Of a stretch of 64,000 nucleotides of DNA, positions 57,616 to 64,000 are shown in pieces; positions within the stretch are counted from its first letter, which is position 1; each line of letters opens with the position of its first letter. The notes beneath the pieces are model-generated. The model saw nothing but the letters and a program-made list of their open reading frames with translations, was not told the origin of the DNA and did no database searches. The stretch is from an uncultured Verrucomicrobiales bacterium. GTDB lineage: Bacteria > Verrucomicrobiota > Verrucomicrobiia > Verrucomicrobiales > DEV007. The position numbers were made by a program, and so were the translations under genes. The DNA lies in assembly GCA_937891465.1 (NCBI GenBank), contig CALAHF010000166.1, forward strand, positions 1 through 64,000. Direction: 5' to 3'.

Positions 57616-58512
57616 TCACTTTACCCGCGGCGTGAGAACAACCCGATCGCCCGAGATGAAATGAATTCGATCTCGCTTGAACGGCTGGTCTATCATTACC
57701 GTCGAGTCTGGTTTTTTGCGTTTCACGAGAAAGTGATTCCAATCGAGTTCGGTTTTATTGAGGACCTTAAAAAGCGCGTCTACCCCCCGCCAATCAGCAG
57801 ATGCCGACTCTTCGGCAAATCCCCGGTCCCAGCCACCCTCTCCTTTTTTAAAAAGCGGCTGCGGTGGAAGAAGCGTGTAATCAGCTGATTTTCCTGATGT
57901 CAAAAATTCAGCTTCGACCTCGACCTGCGCCCAACCTTTCAGCTTAAACCACATCGTTGAATCAAATCCGATCCACGGCTTTTCAGCGCTATCTTTTGTT
58001 GCCGGAATTTCGATAATATCGCCCCACTCCAGCCTAAATTTTGGCGGAAACGGAACATGGATAGACTTGTAAGGAAGTTGATTCAGTTTGGCGCTTTCCA
58101 TCAGCGGGTCCAGTTGCTTGCTGATCGATTCCTGCGGCCACGGATCGCTAGTTTCGCCTTGAACCAGGACCCGGTTATTCTGCCTTTCATCCAAAGTTCG
58201 AACGCTTTCTGGATCGATGATCGTCATCGCTTTCAGAGCGTTCTGCAAAACCTTGGCCGTCGCTTCCGCCGGCATCTCTTTGTCAGGATATTTTTGAATA
58301 ACCACCGCATTACTCGGAGGATCTTTCGAGATTTTCAACAACTTCAGTGGAATCCGCGTCTCCTTGCCATCCTCCCCCAGACGCCGAATCACCACCCGAT
58401 CCAAATCCGGATTCGGCAGCACTTGCTCGCCCCGAATATAAAAATCCAAGATCGTTCCAGCCAACTGATACCTGTTTTTTAAATCCGGCAGTTCCGTCAT
58501 TTTTCGCTGCAC
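57616..58512 (-). CDS. Third gene of the ankyrin operon, function unknown
   Basis: 298 residues, no signal peptide. Segments such as FYIRGEQVLPNPDLDRVVIR, RIPLKLLKISKDPPSNAVVI, FRLEWGDIIEIPATKDSAEK, and HFISGDRVVLTPRVK resemble the beta-grasp/SLBB-like pieces found at the end of the ankyrin protein upstream (for example MPLQGGDILEVMRALEKGEA). It starts 13 nt after the ankyrin gene, so the two are co-translated and may form one complex. No family is recognised with confidence. It ends the three-gene operon. Confidence 0.55.
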   Translation of the reverse strand: MQRKMTELPDLKNRYQLAGTILDFYIRGEQVLPNPDLDRVVIRRLGEDGKETRIPLKLLKISKDPPSNAVVIQKYPDKEMPAEATAKVLQNALKAMTIIDPESVRTLDERQNNRVLVQGETSDPWPQESISKQLDPLMESAKLNQLPYKSIHVPFPPKFRLEWGDIIEIPATKDSAEKPWIGFDSTMWFKLKGWAQVEVEAEFLTSGKSADYTLLPPQPLFKKGEGGWDRGFAEESASADWRGVDALFKVLNKTELDWNHFLVKRKKPDSTVMIDQPFKRDRIHFISGDRVVLTPRVK

Positions 58513-58525
58513 TTTCGTGATAAAT

Positions 58526-60778
58526 TCAATCTCCGGGCGGACTGATAAAAATCCCGGCGCGACGTGCCTCCAACGTTTTTTCAGGATCCTTTTGCAATAG
58601 AATCGTCAGTTCATCCCCTTCCCTCCAAAGCACCGTTTTTTCCGTCAAGTTCACCGCGAAGCTCTTCCCCTCTCGGATCAGTATAGACTGCTCCAGATCC
58701 AATTCAGGATTACCGGTCAGCCCCATTTTCTGAATCGAAAATAACCAGTTTTCCGATGGATCAAGTAAGACATCTTCCCGTATCGAATTCGTTTCGTAGA
58801 TCTTTGATTTGCCATCACCAATCGCCACCTCGATTTGCGGCAACGCGGGCTTAAACGCAGCTTCCCCCTTTTCCAATGCACGCATCACCTCCAGAATATC
58901 TCCGCCTTGCAACGGCATTTCCCAATTTTCAGGCACCACTTTTCCCATTCCCCGCCACACCGCAATGTCCGATGGCTTCGCTACTTTTAAATCGAAGCGT
59001 CTCGAAACGAGATCAATCAATCGAATCGAATTTTGGGGAGCTACCCGGCTAACCGTTTCGCCGTGATAGAATTCACCCGTTTTGATAGTCTCCGGTAAAA
59101 CAATCGAAATCTGTTTTTCTCGATCTCTCAGCTTAGGAAATTCCGTCGCCCGGCACACGCGAAGTTGAACCTCGATCGGAACTTTATTCGTCTCCGCAAT
59201 CATAGGTCGTGAAAGCGACCGGGAAGCCCTTCCGTGCACGTTCGATTCAATCGAAAGATCCACATCGTTTTTCAGATAAAAATCTACAATGGCCGCAGCC
59301 GGCTCGCCTTTTGCCAAAAAGATCCCCGTTTCATTGTCTTCGTTCACCGCATTGATATCTGCCCCCGAATCAACCATGAGCTGGGCCAAATCAAAAACTG
59401 CCGCGCGCTGTTCTTCGCTGACGTCATCGGCAAACAGAGTTGAAATCAAAACTGAAAGCACCGGCGAATCATTCGACTGAGGTGACTTCACATTCGGATC
59501 CGCCTCCGCTTTAACGAGCAACGTTGCCGTTTCAATTTTCGCCCGACTCGCCGAACGCAGCAGCGGCGTATTTCCTAACGCATCCACCACATTTGGGTTC
59601 GCACCGGCGGCCAACAACTTCTCGACCACTCGAACTCCATTCCGATAATTTACGGCCTCAAACAATGCCGTTCCTTTCAAACTGTCGGCTTTGTTCACGT
59701 CCACTTTTGCCTCCAAAAGTAGATCGAGCAGTTCCATCTGGTCACCCGGAACAGAATTGCAAATCAACATCACCGTCGTCTTCCCGTCATCAGTCACGGC
59801 ATGAACATCCGCTCCGCGCTCGATCAGAAGTCTTGCCGACGCCCACTTCCTTCTCTCCAATGCCAAAGCAAGCGGAGTATAATCCAATTCATCTCCTGCC
59901 ACTTGGGGAACTTTTTTCTCCAAAAGGAATTTCACCATTTTTTCGTCATTCAGAATCGCCAAATGAAGCGAATTCCCCGTCAGCGATTTCTCTTCGCCAT
60001 CCAAATTTCCATCTTTCAATTTCCTCACCCACACCCGTCGAAGCACCTTGTCATTTCCAGAAAACAAAGAAACCATCCGCCCCGCATCCGTGCCCGATTT
60101 CATCAAAAAGTCAACAGTCGAACCGTGTCCACAAGCAACGGCAAGATGCAGAGGCGATCGCCCAAGGGAATTCGGGCGATCGACCTCTGCTCCACGCTCA
60201 ATCAACAACTTAACCATCGACAAATGCCCGTTCTCAGCCGCTAAATGCAGCGCCGTTGAGTCCCGTTGAATCAGTCCGTCAATCGCTACTCCCTGATCCA
60301 ACAAATAGCCTCCCACAGTCAAAAAGCTCTTCGAAGCCGCATCGGAAAGCAGCCCATTTCCGTCCTCTCCGACGTGATCCAACAGATCAGGACTCTCCTT
60401 AGCAGTCGCCTTCGCATGGGCCAGCGTCTTCGCTTCCTCAGTCCGGATCGTGGGCGTCACTCCTGTCATCTTCGCCCCGTCCGCGACATTGGGATCACCC
60501 GCTTTTGGCACCTCCGCGCCAAGCCCACGCAGATAGCCTTCACTCAATTTCACCAACGGTTTCTCATCCGGAAAATCACGAATCAGTCGTCGATAGAGTC
60601 CGATTGCTTGAGGCTTATCGCCCTTTTCCCGATGCACCTCGGCCAGCCGAAAAACTGCCGTCGCCACCACCGTCGGGTTGTTATCAAACTCAGTAATCAC
60701 TGATTCATAACCCGCCGCCGCCTCCAAATCACGATTCACCTCCTCTTCATAAAGCGCCCCCTGAAAGCGTTTCAGCAT
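58526..60778 (-). CDS. Ankyrin-repeat protein with N-terminal TPR-like and C-terminal SLBB-like regions
   Basis: 750 residues. Residues 1-80 (FQGALYEEEVNRDLEAAAGY, VVATAVFRLAEVHREKGDKP) match a TPR-like module found in many verrucomicrobial proteins, though it starts mid-module, without a signal. From about 150 to 520 there are roughly nine ankyrin repeats (DSTALHLAAENGHLSMVKLL, GRSPLHLAVACGHGSTVDFL, KGTALFEAVNYRNGVRVVEK, GNTPLLRSASRAKIETATLL). The last 200 residues are beta-rich (SIVLPETIKTGEFYHGETVS, MPLQGGDILEVMRALEKGEA). Its start overlaps the membrane protein gene by 32 nt. A cytoplasmic or envelope scaffold for protein-protein contacts is likely. Confidence 0.75.
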   Translation of the reverse strand: MLKRFQGALYEEEVNRDLEAAAGYESVITEFDNNPTVVATAVFRLAEVHREKGDKPQAIGLYRRLIRDFPDEKPLVKLSEGYLRGLGAEVPKAGDPNVADGAKMTGVTPTIRTEEAKTLAHAKATAKESPDLLDHVGEDGNGLLSDAASKSFLTVGGYLLDQGVAIDGLIQRDSTALHLAAENGHLSMVKLLIERGAEVDRPNSLGRSPLHLAVACGHGSTVDFLMKSGTDAGRMVSLFSGNDKVLRRVWVRKLKDGNLDGEEKSLTGNSLHLAILNDEKMVKFLLEKKVPQVAGDELDYTPLALALERRKWASARLLIERGADVHAVTDDGKTTVMLICNSVPGDQMELLDLLLEAKVDVNKADSLKGTALFEAVNYRNGVRVVEKLLAAGANPNVVDALGNTPLLRSASRAKIETATLLVKAEADPNVKSPQSNDSPVLSVLISTLFADDVSEEQRAAVFDLAQLMVDSGADINAVNEDNETGIFLAKGEPAAAIVDFYLKNDVDLSIESNVHGRASRSLSRPMIAETNKVPIEVQLRVCRATEFPKLRDREKQISIVLPETIKTGEFYHGETVSRVAPQNSIRLIDLVSRRFDLKVAKPSDIAVWRGMGKVVPENWEMPLQGGDILEVMRALEKGEAAFKPALPQIEVAIGDGKSKIYETNSIREDVLLDPSENWLFSIQKMGLTGNPELDLEQSILIREGKSFAVNLTEKTVLWREGDELTILLQKDPEKTLEARRAGIFISPPGD

Positions 60779-61589
60779 CGTTTTTCTCCATCGGAAAAAC
60801 CGGAAAAACCGGAGCGAGAGATGTCATTTCGGTCTCCCAAAAAATCGGCCGATCGTTCAGCAACACCTCCATCGCATAGGCCGGCGACCTGTCTGTTACC
60901 GTTGCGAGAATAGATTCGAAACTTTGCTGCAATATGCTCGCTTCGATCACTTTAAGTTCATTACCGCTTTCCATTGAAAGCGGGATCCAACCTTCGAATG
61001 TCCCCCCAAATCCTGCCTGTAAACGCTTCAGATAATTGATCCTTGCGAGAACATTTGGGGGTTTAACATCCAATTTTTTCACCATCAGATCAGTCAAACT
61101 ATGAGGCCAATTGCGGGACTGCCACCTTTCCCACTTCTCCGTTTTACCCGTCATGTTGGCCTCTGCGAAATAGATCATCGCCATCGCCGGAATCCCCGAG
61201 GCCAGTTTCAAATTTGGATTTTTCGACGCCACCAATGATTCCGCTTCGTTGAACTTTCCCTCGTAAATCAGCCGCTGACACTGCTCAGCCGTTTTCGAAA
61301 CCAATTCGGGGGGCCACGGTCGATCGCCTTCGAATACTCCGGAATTGCCCGATTCCAGCATCTCTCGCGTCATATCGGGGTGCTGATATTCTTCAGGGAT
61401 ATGCTGAAGCCATAGTCTCAATTGCTGTTGATATGCCGTTACCGCGATCGCCGCTTTTTGACGCTCAGCCTGCTCTGCGACCCGTTTTTGGGCGCGGACA
61501 AAAAACATCCCTGCCACAGCCAGCACGAGAACCGGCAACAGCAAGAACCACCCCAGCCAACGGCTCCCGCCCTTTAAAAACGAACTCAA
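60747..61589 (-). CDS. Single-pass membrane protein, first gene of the ankyrin operon
   Basis: 280 residues. A short N-terminus (MSSFLKGGSRW) is followed by one membrane helix (LGWFLLLPVLVLAVAGMFFV, about 13-32) and a long soluble part of helices (ERQKAAIAVTAYQQQLRLWL, KTAEQCQRLIYEGKFNEAES) with no recognised family. Its last 10 codons overlap the start of the ankyrin gene, so the two are translationally linked. It could anchor the ankyrin protein at the membrane. Confidence 0.65.
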   Translation of the reverse strand: MSSFLKGGSRWLGWFLLLPVLVLAVAGMFFVRAQKRVAEQAERQKAAIAVTAYQQQLRLWLQHIPEEYQHPDMTREMLESGNSGVFEGDRPWPPELVSKTAEQCQRLIYEGKFNEAESLVASKNPNLKLASGIPAMAMIYFAEANMTGKTEKWERWQSRNWPHSLTDLMVKKLDVKPPNVLARINYLKRLQAGFGGTFEGWIPLSMESGNELKVIEASILQQSFESILATVTDRSPAYAMEVLLNDRPIFWETEMTSLAPVFPVFPMEKNDAETLSGGAL

Positions 61590-61697
61590 TACAGAGACAT
61601 CATACCAGACTTCATGCTATTTTTTGTCACAGAGTTGTCTGGTTTCTAACAAAAAATTTACGCCCGCATTTCGTCCCAAGAATGGCGGAACTCGCAA

Positions 61698-61726
61698 TTG
61701 ACAAAACGTGTAAAATTTATGATATT
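61698..61726 (+). promoter_or_regulatory. Possible sigma-70 promoter of the S9 peptidase gene
   Basis: TTGACA at 61698-61703 and GATATT at 61721-61726 are separated by 17 nt, the optimal spacing. The ATG at 61741 would then be only a few bases from the transcription start, and no ribosome site is evident, so translation would be nearly leaderless. Confidence 0.35.
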
Positions 61727-61740
61727 TATAGTCCACTAAA

Positions 61741-64000
61741 ATGAAAGGTTTCCGAAATAGTTGGGGTCAGCTTTCCCTGACACTTCTCTCCATCGCGATT
61801 TGCGCGATTGGTGTCAGCTCCGCCAAGGATAAAAAGCAAAAGCAAGATCCTGCTGTGCTCACGCTCGACCGGATATTTTTGGATCGTGAATTCTCAGCTA
61901 AACGGGCTTCGATCGCCTGGCACGGAAAATCGCATGAATACACCAAGAAGACTGACGAGGGCATCATGCGCTATTCGGCGGCCAGTCGAATGGGCAAGTT
62001 GCTCGTTCCAATCGATGATCTTATTCCACCAGTAGATACCACCCCTCTGGAAGTAGACAGCCTTTCGTGGTCGGAAGACAAGTCGCTATTTCTCATTTAC
62101 ACCAATTCAAAACGAGTCTGGAGGACCAAAAGTCGTGGCGACTACTGGATTTTGGATCGTGGTAGCAGGGAACTCCGCAAGCTCGGCGGCGAAAACGCGA
62201 AGCCATCATCGATGAGCTTTGCCCAGATTTCGCCGGACAATCAGCACGTTGCTTACGTTCGCGAACGAAACATCTTCATCGAAAATCTGCTCGACCATTC
62301 CATTCGACAACTGACTGAAACTCCCACCGAATTTGTCATCAACGGAACGTTTGACTGGGTTTACGAAGAGGAATTGCGCCTCCGGAACGGTTTCCGTTGG
62401 AGCCCTGACGGGAAATCGATAGCTTATTGGCAGCTCGATTCAGAAGGCGTTCGCGGCTTTACCATGGTTGATAATGTCTCCGGTTTGTATCCCAAGCTGA
62501 CAACGTTTCCTTACCCAAAAGTCGGCCAGAAAAACTCCGCGGCCCGGATCGGGATTGTCCCAATCGCCACTGGAAAAACTCAGTGGCTCAAAATCACTGG
62601 CGATCCCCGCGAACATTATTTGGCAAAACTGGAGTGGCTTCGGAAAGACTCGAAACAAGTTGTCGTTCAGCAACTCAACCGACTTCAAAACACCAATCTG
62701 GTCATGGTCGGCAACGCTGAAACCGGCGAGGTCCGCACTATTTTGAAAGAGCGCGACAAAGCCTGGGTCGATGTCCACGACGAAATGTTTTGGACCGATA
62801 AAGGTGAACGTTTCACGTGGATCAGCGAGCGCGATGGGTGGCGCCACATTTACTTTGCCGCGACATCAGGCGACGGCGATCCCGTTCAAATCACAAAAGG
62901 AAATTTCGATGTCATCAAACTTCTTCGGGTCGATCAGCGACGCAAAAAACTCTATTTCTCGGCATCGCCTGACAACCCCGCGGAACGCTATTTGTATTCC
63001 GTAGATTTCAGCGGCGAGAATCTTACTCGCGTGACTCCTGCTGATGAAAAGCGGGGAAGCCACGCCTATTCCATTTCTCCAAATGCCCGCTACGCATTGG
63101 TCACGTCATCGAATTTTGATAGCCCACCGATTTCCAAAATGGTGCGTCTGCCGGAGCATAAAACGCTCAATACGCTGGAAAAAAACAAAACGCTCCGCAA
63201 AAAAATCGAGAAACTGGATCGCGGAGAAACTGAGTTTTCCTACATCGACATCGGCGATGACGTTCTGCTGCACGCCCAAACGATCAAGCCTCCAGACTTT
63301 GATCCCGAAAAGAAATACCCACTTCTCATTTATGTATACGGCGAGCCAGCCGGCCAGACCGTTCGGGACAGCTGGGGTGGCAACACATCGATGTGGCACA
63401 GCTATTTAGCCCAACAGGGAGTGGTCGTCATGACGATAGACAACCGCGGAACAGCGGCTCCGCGCGGGCGCGATTTTCGAAAAAGTGTTTATCGGAAAGT
63501 CGGAACGCTCGGCCCGGACGATCAAGCAAAAGCACTTCAGGCAGTTCTGAAAGAGCGTCCTTATCTCGATACTAAACGTGTGGGAATCTGGGGATGGAGC
63601 GGCGGCGGTTCCTCCAGTTTACACGCCATTTTTCGCTACCCCGATCTTTACAAAGCCGCGATTTCCGTTGCCGCAGTTCCCAATCAGCGAGCCTACGACA
63701 CGATTTATCAAGAACGCTACATGGGACTCCCCGGTGATAATGTGAAGGGCTATCGAGCTGGATCCGCAATTAATTTCGCCAATCAACTGAAAGGAAATCT
63801 GCTGATCATCCACGGCACGGCCGATGACAATTGCCACTACGCGACATTCGAAAAGCTGGTGAATCAACTCATCAAAAAGAACAAGCAGTTCGCGATGATG
63901 GCCTATCCGAATCGCGCCCACGGAATCAACGAAGGCGGCAAAAATACCCAGCGGCATCTTTTCAAAATGATGACCAATTACTTAGAGAAAAATCTGACCG
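61741..64000 (+). CDS. Exported S9 family peptidase (DPP4-type), partial
   Basis: The frame is open from the ATG at 61741 to the end of the window (753 codons) without a stop, so the C-terminus is just cut off. A signal peptide is visible (MKGFRNSWGQLSLTLLSIAI, cleavage near VSSAKD). The N-terminal propeller has NGTFDWVYEEELRLRNGFRW, typical of dipeptidyl peptidase IV-type enzymes including the paired glutamates (EEE) that bind the substrate N-terminus. The hydrolase domain carries the catalytic serine in GWSGGG (Ser620), aspartate in HGTADDN (Asp695), and histidine in RAHG (His727). It should release dipeptides from peptide N-termini outside the cytoplasm. Confidence 0.92.
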   Translation, partial: MKGFRNSWGQLSLTLLSIAICAIGVSSAKDKKQKQDPAVLTLDRIFLDREFSAKRASIAWHGKSHEYTKKTDEGIMRYSAASRMGKLLVPIDDLIPPVDTTPLEVDSLSWSEDKSLFLIYTNSKRVWRTKSRGDYWILDRGSRELRKLGGENAKPSSMSFAQISPDNQHVAYVRERNIFIENLLDHSIRQLTETPTEFVINGTFDWVYEEELRLRNGFRWSPDGKSIAYWQLDSEGVRGFTMVDNVSGLYPKLTTFPYPKVGQKNSAARIGIVPIATGKTQWLKITGDPREHYLAKLEWLRKDSKQVVVQQLNRLQNTNLVMVGNAETGEVRTILKERDKAWVDVHDEMFWTDKGERFTWISERDGWRHIYFAATSGDGDPVQITKGNFDVIKLLRVDQRRKKLYFSASPDNPAERYLYSVDFSGENLTRVTPADEKRGSHAYSISPNARYALVTSSNFDSPPISKMVRLPEHKTLNTLEKNKTLRKKIEKLDRGETEFSYIDIGDDVLLHAQTIKPPDFDPEKKYPLLIYVYGEPAGQTVRDSWGGNTSMWHSYLAQQGVVVMTIDNRGTAAPRGRDFRKSVYRKVGTLGPDDQAKALQAVLKERPYLDTKRVGIWGWSGGGSSSLHAIFRYPDLYKAAISVAAVPNQRAYDTIYQERYMGLPGDNVKGYRAGSAINFANQLKGNLLIIHGTADDNCHYATFEKLVNQLIKKNKQFAMMAYPNRAHGINEGGKNTQRHLFKMMTNYLEKNLT

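Noticed and set aside
59524-60213. Plus-strand open frame of 229 codons, Pro/Ser-rich
   Set aside because: Antisense of ankyrin repeats; no start context and low-complexity content.
1-64000. tRNA, rRNA or a known riboswitch
   Set aside because: I saw no cloverleaf-like set of arms with CCA, no rRNA-like conserved blocks and no recognisable riboswitch core; a covariance-model scan would be needed to exclude small RNAs.

Overview
This window is most likely chromosomal DNA of a Gram-negative member of the Verrucomicrobiota (Planctomycetota or Lentisphaerota are the alternatives). The reasons are two ECF sigma factors of the Rhodopirellula/Verrucomicrobium type with coupled membrane regulators; a PVC-type CxxCH heme protein; DUF1592, DUF1552 and DUF1549/DUF1553 secreted proteins; two sulfatases; DUF1080-type proteins; and a kdsA-lpt lipopolysaccharide export cluster. 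No rRNA, tRNA, CRISPR array, transposase or phage gene was seen.

Layout. 1-8.9 kb, all minus: a FecR-type regulator (cut by the window edge) coupled to an ECF sigma factor, then a set of exported degradative proteins (EF-hand SGNH-like protein, di-heme DUF1592 protein, DUF1552 protein, a concanavalin-like protein). 9.5-13.9 kb, plus: cytoplasmic sulfatase plus a two-gene tripartite tricarboxylate transporter whose TctC and TctB parts are fused. 14-24 kb: second ECF/regulator pair, ceramidase-like protein, zinc dehydrogenase, STAS protein, aquaporin-like channel, large PVC heme protein with a GDSL partner. 24-35 kb: recR, a cyclase-like membrane protein, small secreted proteins, an exported methyltransferase, LysM lipoprotein, DUF1549/DUF1553 protein, and several broken genes. 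36-49 kb, mostly housekeeping: def, Rieske protein, frr-pyrH, DUF58, kdsA-lptC-like-lptA-lptB. 49-64 kb: LysM protein, sixA, NYN nuclease, histone-like protein, a dead two-component system, pilin-like protein, Nudix, exported sulfatase, a three-gene ankyrin-repeat operon, and the start of an S9/DPP4-type peptidase that runs off the end.

Four things stand out. (1) A dispersed palindromic repeat of exactly 43 nt occurs eight times, plus one degenerate copy, always between genes. (2) A 50-nt element is shared, without gaps, by the upstream regions of an ECF sigma gene and of a secreted-protein gene 6.6 kb away, and looks like a common promoter. (3) Gene decay is dense: a sensor kinase reduced to its C-terminal tail beside a frameshifted response regulator; frameshifts in DUF2089, VCBS-like and small membrane genes; an interrupted SHD1 gene; and orphan 3' tails of lost genes. 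Some single-base cases could be sequencing errors. (4) There are unusual architectures: a membrane-tethered TctC-TctB fusion, an LptB with about 265 extra acidic, tyrosine-rich N-terminal residues, and a DUF1592 protein with a duplicated inserted domain whose start and signal peptide lie inside a duplicated palindromic element.
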